Positions 24,537 through 32,164 of a stretch of 41,614 bases of DNA are shown here, piece by piece. A model generated the notes under the pieces. That model had not been told where the DNA came from, made no database searches, and was given only the letters and a program-made list of their open reading frames with translations. Numbering within the stretch: the stretch's first letter is position 1; each line of letters opens with the position of its first letter. This DNA comes from Streptomyces albiflavescens. Lineage in GTDB: Bacteria; Actinomycetota; Actinomycetes; Streptomycetales; Streptomycetaceae. The stretch lies in NCBI RefSeq assembly GCF_014645835.1, contig NZ_BMMM01000004.1, forward strand, positions 429,600 through 471,213, read 5' to 3'. The position numbers and the translations under genes were made by a program.

Positions 24537-25326
24537 CGGTACGAGCGGACAGCCGTCCGCCGAGGCACTCGGTGGCGGATCCTGCGATCGAAGGGGGTTG
24601 CAGAACGCCACAGCGCGCCTGACCCTGCTCGCCGTGGCTGAGGTCGGGGCTCCTGGCAGTTGGCGGCCCCAGATTAACGGATCGTTTCTGCGTGGGACCG
24701 GTGTGCCGACCGGTGCCCCGAACGGCGGACCGGCGACCCGGCAGCACGAGGCGTCTGAGTCACCGTCCCAGCCCCGCTCCCGGCCGAGTCGGCAGCGCCG
24801 GAGGGCGTCCACTGATCGTCGGCGGTGAGGCCGTCGGAGCGGTCGGTATCCCCGAAGGATCGGTGGCGTGCCGGCGGGTGTGGAGCGGATACTCAAGGAG
24901 AGCGAGGCGGCGGCGTGGATACGCACGGTGTGGCGGCGGCCAGAGGTCGTCGATCATCGGCCTTGCCTCGCGCTGATGAGGATGTGGTGGGAATGCGTTC
25001 GGCATGCACGACAGCGTCCTGCCGCCCGTACGCACTCGCATCCATGGTGTCCCTGACGGGATGCCCCTGATACGGGGCGCTGCATCCGCTGTCGGTCTCG
25101 GCCGGTCCCGACGGGTACTGGATTTTCTTGTACGCCGAGCGAGGAAATAGCGAAACGGGTTTCACGTGCATGGATGCACAGCAACCATTTTCCCGCAACG
25201 ACATACTTGCCACAGCAAGGCGGATCGCAACTATTCCTGAGACGCGACATCTGATGCAGGGCCGGAATTGAAGAATTTCCCTTGTCCAGGCAGGAGCCCC
25301 TCCGGAGAAATCAGAATTGAGGCGCC
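24537..25326. other. Long intergenic region upstream of the molybdenum hydroxylase operon
   Basis: About 790 bases. No gene is supported; a GTG frame at 24868-25056 (Trp/Arg-rich product) has no recognised relative. The 3' half is less GC-rich than its surroundings and contains the palindromes at 25152-25179 and a GGAATTGAAGAATTTCC imperfect palindrome at 25264-25280, all candidates for control of the downstream operon. Confidence 0.5.
25152..25179. promoter_or_regulatory. Adjacent palindromes upstream of the molybdenum hydroxylase operon
   Basis: GAAAC-GG-GTTTC (25152-25163) and GTGCAT-GG-ATGCAC (25166-25179) are both perfect, two bases apart, and lie about 150 bases before the first gene. 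Each has a GG spacer. They could be operators for the convergent AraC protein or another regulator. Confidence 0.45.
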
Positions 25327-25845
25327 ATGAAGCATGTGGAATCCGAGGCACGGCCGGCCGGACAGGCGCGACCGGAAGTACCCCAGGTCGATGTCACCCT
25401 CAACGTGAACGGCACGCTCCACCGACTCCGGCTCGATACGCGGGTCACGCTGCTCGACGCGCTGCGTGACCATCTGGGCCTGACCGGGGCGAAGAAGGGG
25501 TGTGACCAGGGCGCGTGCGGGGCCTGCACGGTCATGGTCGACGGCAGGCGCGTGGTGTCGTGTCTCGCGCTGGCCGCCCAGTACGAGGGGCACGAGATCA
25601 CCACCGTGGAGTCCCTGTCGGTCGACGGCGAGTTGCATCCCGTACAGGCAGCCTTCGCCCGGCATGACGCCTTCCAGTGCGGTTACTGCACGCCAGGGCA
25701 GATCATGTCCGCGATCTGTCTCATCGCCGAGGGACGTGCGAACTCGGAGGAAGAGATCCGCGAGTTCATGAGCGGCAACATCTGCCGCTGCGGCGCCTAC
25801 CCGAACATTCGCGCGGCAATTCGCGAAGTGACAGCGGAAGGCTGA
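25327..25845 (+). CDS. (2Fe-2S)-binding subunit of a PaoABC-like molybdenum hydroxylase
   Basis: The product has 172 aa. This small subunit carries two [2Fe-2S] clusters that pass electrons from Mo to FAD. The plant-ferredoxin-type cluster is in GCDQGACGACTVMVDGRRVV plus a following Cys; the second is in QCGYCTPGQ and GNICRCGAYPN. The E. coli relative PaoA is exported with a Tat signal; here the N-terminus has no twin-arginine signal or hydrophobic segment, so a cytoplasmic enzyme is inferred. The ATG at 25327 has GAGG 6 bases upstream. The next gene begins after 2 bases, showing tight translational coupling. Confidence 0.95.
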   Translation: MKHVESEARPAGQARPEVPQVDVTLNVNGTLHRLRLDTRVTLLDALRDHLGLTGAKKGCDQGACGACTVMVDGRRVVSCLALAAQYEGHEITTVESLSVDGELHPVQAAFARHDAFQCGYCTPGQIMSAICLIAEGRANSEEEIREFMSGNICRCGAYPNIRAAIREVTAEG

Positions 25846-25847
25846 CC

Positions 25848-26837
25848 ATGCACCCCTTCGAGTATGCCCGGGCCACCGACGCCGACCAGGCCGTGGCCGT
25901 GGTCACCGCTGATCCGCACGCGTCGTTCCTCGCCGGCGGCACCACGCAGCTGGACCTCATGAAGGACGGGGTTCTCCACCCCGAACGGCTCATCGACATC
26001 ACCCGCCTGCCCCTCGGCGGCATCACGCACACCGACTCGGCGATCCAGGTCGGCGCGCTCACGACCATGGAGGAGCTCGCCGCCGATCCGGTCGTCGGAG
26101 AGCGGCTGCCGTTCGTCCGGGAGGCCCTTCTGCTCGGTGCCTCGACCCAGCTGCGCAACATGGCCACCATCGGCGGCAACCTGCTGCAGCGAGCCCGGTG
26201 CCGCTACTTCAGAGACCCCACCGTCCCCGCCTGCAACAAGCGCAACCCCGGCTCGGGGTGCGCCGCCATCACGGGAATCCAGCGGATGCATGCCATCCTC
26301 GGCACCAGCGACCACTGCATCGCCCTGCACGCCTCGGACGTCGCGGTACCGCTGACAGCACTCGACGCGATCGTCCACATCCAGAGCATGGATGGTTCAC
26401 GGCCGATTCCCCTGACCCAGTTCTACCTGCCGCCGGGCGACACGCCCCACATCGAGAATGTGCTGCGGCACGGTGAGTTGATCACCGCGGTCGAGATCCC
26501 GCTGCTTCCGGAAGGAGCACGGTCCCACTACCTCAAGGTCCGTGACCGTGTCTCGTACGAGTTCGCGCTGACCTCGGCCGGCGTGGCTCTCGTGATCGAA
26601 GAGGGCGTCATTCAGGAGGCGCGCGTGGCGCTGGGCGGGGTGGGCACCATCCCTTGGCGCGCCTGGGACGCGGAGGACATCCTGCAGGGGGCACACGCGA
26701 ACTCCGACTCCTTCCGCAGCGCGGCGGAGGCGGCCGTCGAGGGCGCCAGGCCGCTGCCCGGAACCGCGTTCAAGGTGGAGCTGGCCAAGCGCACTCTGGT
26801 GCGCACTCTCGAGACCGTTGCAGGAGCGCTGTCATGA
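25848..26837 (+). CDS. FAD-binding subunit with extra [4Fe-4S]-type cysteines (PaoB-like)
   Basis: The product has 329 aa. It binds FAD (LAGGTTQLD at 28-36, TIGGNLLQ at 107-114) and hands electrons to the final acceptor. Right after the second FAD motif it has RARCRYFRDP, PACNKRNPGSGC and a later DHC, giving Cys118, Cys129, Cys138 and Cys157. This insertion matches the [4Fe-4S] site of PaoB and of 4-hydroxybenzoyl-CoA reductase beta subunits and is absent from ordinary xanthine dehydrogenases. It supports an aldehyde or aromatic substrate. The ATG at 25848 follows the previous stop by 2 bases, and the gene overlaps the next start by 4 bases (ATGA). Confidence 0.95.
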   Translation: MHPFEYARATDADQAVAVVTADPHASFLAGGTTQLDLMKDGVLHPERLIDITRLPLGGITHTDSAIQVGALTTMEELAADPVVGERLPFVREALLLGASTQLRNMATIGGNLLQRARCRYFRDPTVPACNKRNPGSGCAAITGIQRMHAILGTSDHCIALHASDVAVPLTALDAIVHIQSMDGSRPIPLTQFYLPPGDTPHIENVLRHGELITAVEIPLLPEGARSHYLKVRDRVSYEFALTSAGVALVIEEGVIQEARVALGGVGTIPWRAWDAEDILQGAHANSDSFRSAAEAAVEGARPLPGTAFKVELAKRTLVRTLETVAGALS

Positions 26838-29044
26838 CGACTCTCGAAGCCGGCAAGATCGTCGGTGCGGGCCTTGACCGCGTGGACGCTCCGCTGAAGG
26901 TGACCGGAACGGCCCAGTACCCCAACGACTTCTCCTTCCCCGGTATGGCGCACGCCGCCCTGGTGCGCAGCACCATCGCCGCCGGACGCATCCACAGCAT
27001 CGATGTCACCGAGGCCCTGGCAGCGCCCGGTGTGCTGACCGTCATCACACATCTGACCGCGCCCAAGCTGGAACGTGGCCCGATGACCCTGCTGGGCGGA
27101 TCGCCTGCGGCTCCGCTGCAGGACGATCGCATCCTGCACTACGGTCAGCACGTCGCGGTCGTGGTGGCCGAGAGCGCGGAGGAGGCCCGGCACGCCGCGA
27201 GTCTGGTACGCGTCCAGTACGAAGCGGCCGAGGCCCTGCTCGACGTGGACGATCCTCGGGCCGAGATCGTCGTCAACCCCTGGGGACTGGACACCGAGCG
27301 CGGTGACGTCGCGGCCGGGTTCGCCCAGGCGGACGTTGTCGTCGAGGGGACCTTCACCACCCCCGACAACACCAACAACCCACTTGGCCTCATGTCCACC
27401 GTCGCGTACTGGCACGGCGATTCGCTCACGGTGCACGACTCCACCCAGTGGCCGCACAATGTGCGCACCTCGCTCGCCACGGTCTTCGGGATCCCGGAGA
27501 GCGGCATCCGGGTCTTGGCCCCGTTCGTCGGGGGCGGCTTCGGCGCCGGACTGCGGATGTGGCCGCACGTGATCCTCACCGTGCTGGCGGCCCGCGAGGT
27601 CAACCGCCCGGTCAAGCTGGTACTGACCCGGCCCGAGATGTTCACCTCCGTGGGGCACCGGCCCAACAGCGTCCAGCAGATCAAGATCGGCGCCACCCGC
27701 GACGGGGACCTCGTCGCCATTGAGCATCACGGCATCTCATCCGTCGCGATGGAGGACGACGACTACGAACCGGTCTCCGTCTGTTCCGCCGTCTCCTACG
27801 CCTGCCCCAACGTCCTGACCCGCGACCGGCAGGCGCGCCTGAACATCCCCTGCCCGGGCTCCATGCGCGCGCCGGCCGAAGGCCAGGGCAACTTCGCCCT
27901 GGAGTCCGCGATCGACGAAGTCGCCTACGCCGTGGGCCTGGACCCCCTCGAGTTCCGCCTGCGCAACTATGCGGAACAGCACCCGATCCTCAACCTTCCC
28001 TGGTCGAGCAAGGCACTGCGGGAGTGCTATCTCGAAGGCGCCGAGCGGTTCGGCTGGTCGCGGCGCACGCCGGAGCCGGGCTCGATGCGGGACGGCCGCG
28101 GGCTCGTCGGCTACGGCCTGGCGGGCGTCTCCTACCCCTTCTACCAGGTACCGTGCCAGGCCCGCGCCTCCGTGCGCCGCGACGGCTCGGCGTATGTGCG
28201 CAGCGCCGCCACCGACATCGGAACCGGCACCTACACGGTCATGACCCAACTGGCGGCGGAGCTTCTGGGGCTCGACGTCACCCGGGTGCGTTTCGACCTC
28301 GGCGACTCCGACATGCCGTACGCACCCCAGGCCGGCGGATCCGGCCTCACCGGGGCCCTCGGCAACGCGGTCCACACCGCCTGCCGGCGCCTGGTGCGGG
28401 AATTCCTCGACGTGGTGCGCGACGACGCGCAATCCCCGCTGCGCGGAGCCGCCGACGATGATGTGACGGTCACCGACGGACGCATCCACCGCGTCGGTGA
28501 TCCGGTGCAGGGAGAGTCCTACGTCGACATCCTGGCCCGCCACGGCCTGGAAGAACTCAGCGCCGACGGCAGAAGTACGCCGCCTCGGAGCGATGACCTG
28601 GGGATGGCCATGGCGGGCGCCTTCGGTGCGAAGTTCGTCGAAGTGCGCATCGATCCCGATCTGGGTCTGCTGCGGGTGGCACGCGTGGTCTCCGCCATCG
28701 ACGGCGGCCGCATCCTCAACGAGAAGACGGCCACCAGCCAGATCGTCGGCGGCACGGTCGGCGGTATCAGCCAGGCGATGTTCGAGGAGACGGCCACCGA
28801 CCAGGGCACCGGGCGCATCGCCAACGCCACCTTCGGCGACTACCTCATGCCGGTGAACGCCGACGTTCGCGACATGGACGTGATCTTTGTCGGCGGACCC
28901 GACCGGGCAACCGCCGTCGGAACGAAGGGAGTCGGCGAAATCGGGCTGGTCGGCCTGGCCGCGGCCATCGGCAACGCCGTCCACCACGCCACAGGACGCC
29001 GCATCCGCTCCCTGCCCATCACCATCGACCAGCTCATGCTCTGA
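26834..29044 (+). CDS. Molybdopterin-binding catalytic subunit (PaoC-like)
   Basis: The product has 736 aa, standard for this family. It holds the molybdenum cofactor and hydroxylates the substrate. Seen: N-terminal aldehyde oxidase domain (VTGTAQYPNDFSFPGMAHAA), Moco-binding loops FVGGGFGAGLRMW near residue 233 and MRAPAEGQGNFALESAIDEV near 345, and the active-site Glu702 in GTKGVGEIGL. The start overlaps the FAD gene by ATGA. The last 1035 bases align without gaps to the truncated gene at the left edge at a constant offset of 28008 bases. No XdhC gene follows here; the one at 1504-2685 may mature both enzymes. A convergent AraC gene starts 32 bases past the stop, with no clear terminator. 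Confidence 0.95.
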   Translation: MTTLEAGKIVGAGLDRVDAPLKVTGTAQYPNDFSFPGMAHAALVRSTIAAGRIHSIDVTEALAAPGVLTVITHLTAPKLERGPMTLLGGSPAAPLQDDRILHYGQHVAVVVAESAEEARHAASLVRVQYEAAEALLDVDDPRAEIVVNPWGLDTERGDVAAGFAQADVVVEGTFTTPDNTNNPLGLMSTVAYWHGDSLTVHDSTQWPHNVRTSLATVFGIPESGIRVLAPFVGGGFGAGLRMWPHVILTVLAAREVNRPVKLVLTRPEMFTSVGHRPNSVQQIKIGATRDGDLVAIEHHGISSVAMEDDDYEPVSVCSAVSYACPNVLTRDRQARLNIPCPGSMRAPAEGQGNFALESAIDEVAYAVGLDPLEFRLRNYAEQHPILNLPWSSKALRECYLEGAERFGWSRRTPEPGSMRDGRGLVGYGLAGVSYPFYQVPCQARASVRRDGSAYVRSAATDIGTGTYTVMTQLAAELLGLDVTRVRFDLGDSDMPYAPQAGGSGLTGALGNAVHTACRRLVREFLDVVRDDAQSPLRGAADDDVTVTDGRIHRVGDPVQGESYVDILARHGLEELSADGRSTPPRSDDLGMAMAGAFGAKFVEVRIDPDLGLLRVARVVSAIDGGRILNEKTATSQIVGGTVGGISQAMFEETATDQGTGRIANATFGDYLMPVNADVRDMDVIFVGGPDRATAVGTKGVGEIGLVGLAAAIGNAVHHATGRRIRSLPITIDQLML

Positions 29045-29076
29045 CATCCGGCGCTGGGTGACTTTCGCAGCGCGGA

Positions 29077-30030
29077 TCACTCTGTTCGGTTGTGGTCGGG
29101 GGGTACGGCTGTGGCAGACGATTCCCGGCTTTGTTTGCGGTAGTGGTGGGGCGACACCTCCATGACCCGCTTGAACGCCGTACTGAGGGCGCTTTCGGAG
29201 CCGTATCCGACGTCACGGGCGATGGACGCCACCGTGGCGCTGCCCTCACGCAGCTGTTTGGACGCGAGCTCCAGCCGCCATGCGGTGAGGTACTCCAGCG
29301 GTCCCTGACCGACCGCGCTCTTGAAGCGTGCGGCAAGCGTGGAACGGGAAACGGCTCCGGACCGTGCCAGCTCCGCCACGGTCCAGGGACGTGCCGGCTC
29401 CTCGTGCATGCGCGCCAGGGCCGCCGCCACCACGGGATCGGCCAGGCCCGCCAGCCAGCCCGAAACGGTGCGAGCCTCGCGTACCAGATGCAGTCGCAGT
29501 ATGTGGACGAGCATGACGACCGCGAGGTGCTCGGCCACGAGCGTCGATCCCATCCGCCGGTGCAGCAGCTCCTGGTCGATCGCCGTGAGCGCCCACCGCA
29601 CGGTCTCCGCCTGCCCGGTTGCGGCAGGGACGAGGACGACCGGGGGAAGCGCGTCGAGCAGCAGCTCCTGGGCCCGGAGGCCGAAGGAGAAGCGGCCGCC
29701 CATCAGGAACACGTCCTCGCCACAGCCCACCCGTGCGACTCCGTCCTCGGCCTTCGCGAAAACGGGACCCGCGTCGACCGGGACCACCCCTGGGCCGCTG
29801 CGCAGAGTGAAGCCGCGCGGCCGGGTGAGGAGGTAGCAGTCACCTTCCGACAGCGTGACGGGCTCATCCACGCCGTCGACCTCCAGCAGGCAGCTGCCGC
29901 GCCGGACGGCGTTGAACTTCACGCCCGACGGCGCCGCGAACCGCACGGCCCACTCTCCTCCTGCCAGCAGCCTCGTGGACAGATGGCTCCGGGTCTCCAG
30001 CAAGGCCAGTACGTCCTCCAGGGGATCCAC
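29077..30030 (-). CDS. AraC family regulator with N-terminal cupin domain
   Basis: The product has 317 aa. The N-terminal part (about 1-180) is of the AraC cupin_6 ligand-binding type (GVKFNAVRRGSCLLEVDGVD, LSEGDCYLLTRPRGF); the C-terminal part (about 205-300) has the two helix-turn-helix units, WTVAELARSGAVSRSTLAAR and VASIARDVGYGSESALSTAF, with the typical P.YR-like end (SPHHYRKQ). The GTG at 30030 has GGAGGG upstream. A TATAAT -10 box on the minus strand (30104-30109) and a 16-base palindrome (30124-30139) lie in the divergent region shared with the SDR at 30175, its most likely target. Confidence 0.94.
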   Translation of the reverse strand: MDPLEDVLALLETRSHLSTRLLAGGEWAVRFAAPSGVKFNAVRRGSCLLEVDGVDEPVTLSEGDCYLLTRPRGFTLRSGPGVVPVDAGPVFAKAEDGVARVGCGEDVFLMGGRFSFGLRAQELLLDALPPVVLVPAATGQAETVRWALTAIDQELLHRRMGSTLVAEHLAVVMLVHILRLHLVREARTVSGWLAGLADPVVAAALARMHEEPARPWTVAELARSGAVSRSTLAARFKSAVGQGPLEYLTAWRLELASKQLREGSATVASIARDVGYGSESALSTAFKRVMEVSPHHYRKQSRESSATAVPPDHNRTE

Positions 30031-30103
30031 GAGCCCTCCCTTTCGGACAGTGGTCGGCTCACCGCTCCGGCTTGGACGATGAATAAAGAATGATGGACTC
30101 TCA

Positions 30104-30139
30104 ATTATAGGTCGTCCGGAATTCCGACTCTAGAGTCGG
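30104..30139. promoter_or_regulatory. AraC-gene promoter and shared operator
   Basis: On the minus strand TATAAT (30104-30109) is a perfect -10 box for the AraC gene. The palindrome CCGACTCTAGAGTCGG (30124-30139, perfect, 16 bases) covers its -35 position and lies 36-51 bases upstream of the SDR start at 30175, so one bound regulator could control both genes. The binder could be the AraC protein or the TetR encoded at 31164. Confidence 0.6.
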
Positions 30140-30174
30140 CCTACGCAGCGCCCTCTCGACCGGAAAGGCCCTTG

Positions 30175-31146
30175 GTGAACACCGGCTCCCGTTTGATCAC
30201 TCCTTACGACTTCGACGCCACCGCCACGGAGGTGATCGACGGCGTAGACCTCACAGGCCGCCGCGTCGTCGTCACAGGGGGCTCCGGCCTCGGTGCCGAG
30301 ACCGTCAGGGCCCTGGCCGCCGCCGGCGCCGAGGTCACGGTCGCCACGCGCCGCCCTGAACTCGCCGAGCCGCTCGTCCGTGAACTCGCCGACGTCCCCG
30401 CCGCGGGCCTCGTGCGGGCCGCAGCGCTGGACCTGGCGGACCTGTCGTCGGTGGACGCTTTCGCGCGGGCCTGGCGCGGGCCGCTCGACATCCTCGTGGC
30501 CAACGCGGGGATCATGGCGCTTCCGGAGCGGACCGTCACCGACGCGGGCTGGGAGATGCAGCTCGCCACGAACTTCCTCGGGCACTTCGCCCTGGCCGGC
30601 GCCCTGCATGGCGCGCTGCATGAGGCGGGCTCGGCCCGCATCGTGGTCGTCAGCTCCGGCGCCCACCGCTGGGCGTCCTTCGACTTCGACGACCCGCACT
30701 TCGAGCGACGTCCCTACGACCCGTGGGCCGCCTACGGGCAGTCCAAGACCGCCGACGTCCTGTTCGCCGTGGGCGCCCGCCGCTGGGCGGTCGACGGCAT
30801 CACCGCCAATGCGCTCAGCCCCGGGTTCATCCTCACCAACATCCAGCGCCATCTCGACGACGACACATTGCGCGCGTTCGGCGTGATGGACGAGGACGGG
30901 AACCTCACCCCGCTGCCGCACTACAAGACTCCTGCGCAGGGTGCCGCGACGTCCGTGCTGCTCGCCGCGTCGCCGCTGCTGGATGGCGTGACCGGACGGT
31001 ACTTCGAGGACAACCAGGAGGCGGAGGTCGCACGGGCAGACGCGGAAGGAGGCGGCGTCGCAGCCCATGCTCTCGACCTGGCAGCGGCGGACAGACTCTG
31101 GGAGTACGCCGAAGACACCGTCCGTGCCTGGTCGAAGGCACAGTAG
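30175..31146 (+). CDS. Short-chain dehydrogenase, retinol-dehydrogenase/WWOX-like group
   Basis: The product has 323 aa. VVVTGGSGLGAETVRALAAA is the cofactor loop; NAG (LVANAGIMALP), the catalytic Ser (VVSSGAH) and YGQSK (Tyr and Lys intact) follow, with an end of the form AADRLWEYAEDTV. These long SDRs act on alcohols or ketones of lipophilic compounds. GTG at 30175 is preferred; TTG at 30172 is directly adjacent. The ribosome site is modest (GGAAAGG). The gene is divergent from AraC and convergent with a TetR gene 17 bases away, so control by either is plausible. Confidence 0.93.
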   Translation: MNTGSRLITPYDFDATATEVIDGVDLTGRRVVVTGGSGLGAETVRALAAAGAEVTVATRRPELAEPLVRELADVPAAGLVRAAALDLADLSSVDAFARAWRGPLDILVANAGIMALPERTVTDAGWEMQLATNFLGHFALAGALHGALHEAGSARIVVVSSGAHRWASFDFDDPHFERRPYDPWAAYGQSKTADVLFAVGARRWAVDGITANALSPGFILTNIQRHLDDDTLRAFGVMDEDGNLTPLPHYKTPAQGAATSVLLAASPLLDGVTGRYFEDNQEAEVARADAEGGGVAAHALDLAAADRLWEYAEDTVRAWSKAQ

Positions 31147-31163
31147 ACGCCCTCCGATCCCGG

Positions 31164-31802
31164 CTAGCCGGCACTCGCTCCGGGGGAGCGGCGGTACACG
31201 CCGTACCAGTAGCCCGTTGCCAGCTCGCGCGCGACCGCGGCGTCGTCCCTGTCGCTGCCGGAGAGCTGCTGGGCGATGACCTGACCGCCTCCCTGGACGA
31301 TGATCCTCGCGGCGAGCTCGGCGTCGATGTCCGCGGGTGTACGGCCGGCCCGCTGCTCCTCCTTCAGCACCGCGACCGTGTTGCAGATGAAACGGTCTTG
31401 ATCCGCCGTCCATGACTCCCGGACCGCCGGGTCGTACGTGGCGACTTCGTTGATCGCCGAGAGCAGAGACGCGTGCTTGCGGTAATGCTCCAGGATGAGC
31501 TCGTAGGTACGGGCCAGGCCGTCGAGCCCCCCGTCGGGGCCGTAGGGCCGCCAGGCCTGCGCTATCACGAAGCCCTCCGTTTTGAGGGAGCCGCTCAGCC
31601 GCAGCAGCACATCCACCTTGTCGCGGAAGTACAGGTAGAAGGTGGAACGCGAGATGCCCGCGGCGTGGGCGATCTGCTCCACGCTCAGCTCGGTGTAGCT
31701 CGCACCATCGCGCAGCAGCTCCTCGATCACGGACAGGATCCGCTTTTCGAGTGCGGACCGTCGGCCTGCCGCGCTGGAGGGTCGTCGAGTGGTGGAAGCC
31801 AT
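31164..31802 (-). CDS. TetR family transcriptional regulator
   Basis: The product has 212 aa. The N-terminal helix-turn-helix (about 38-62) reads LSVEQIAHAAGISRSTFYLY followed by FRDKVDVL, a textbook TetR DNA-binding motif; the C-terminal helical half is the ligand-binding domain. The ATG at 31802 has no strong ribosome site. It is convergent with the SDR gene (17-base spacing). Its own promoter shows no palindrome, so the palindrome upstream of the SDR is a possible target. Confidence 0.94.
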   Translation of the reverse strand: MASTTRRPSSAAGRRSALEKRILSVIEELLRDGASYTELSVEQIAHAAGISRSTFYLYFRDKVDVLLRLSGSLKTEGFVIAQAWRPYGPDGGLDGLARTYELILEHYRKHASLLSAINEVATYDPAVRESWTADQDRFICNTVAVLKEEQRAGRTPADIDAELAARIIVQGGGQVIAQQLSGSDRDDAAVARELATGYWYGVYRRSPGASAG

Positions 31803-32164
31803 GGGGGCATTTTAGAGAACCGGCAAAACGCCGAAGGGCCGGGATCCCCGCGCGGGGCCGGTCCGGCAGGACTCAGACCGGTTTGGCGCGCGGCCGTGTC
31901 CGCCTGCGGCACATGCACTGCAGGATGACGACTTCGTTGACGGGGCGCCTCGCTGGTGGCCGTGGCGATGACGTGGGCGACCAGGGGTGAGGCCGCCTGG
32001 TCGACCTCGGCGGTCGGGAGGCCCGCTGCACCGGCACGCCCCCGCCCCTGAATGAAGGGGCGGTCTCAGGGCTTCCAGGCCCTCGGAGGCCACGAGTCGG
32101 AGGACCTTCGCCGGGGCGGTAGGGCGTTCAGCCGGGCGCTGCCCATCAGCCGATGGGTACGTCG
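31803..32164. other. Gap with a small hairpin
   Basis: About 360 bases with no gene. An 8-bp hairpin, CCGCCCCT-GAATGA-AGGGGCGG (32042-32063), about 100 bases after the IclR stop, may be its terminator; it also loosely resembles the 3' hairpins of IS200/IS605 elements. No transposase sequence is left to support that. Confidence 0.45.

Noticed and set aside
14189..29044. A specialised-metabolite biosynthetic cluster
   Set aside because: No polyketide synthase, NRPS, terpene synthase or other core assembly enzyme; the genes fit catabolism or detoxification better.
31803..32164. IS200/IS605 right end at the 32042-32063 hairpin
   Set aside because: The stem is only 8 bp and no TnpA or TnpB sequence is present, so a terminator is simpler.
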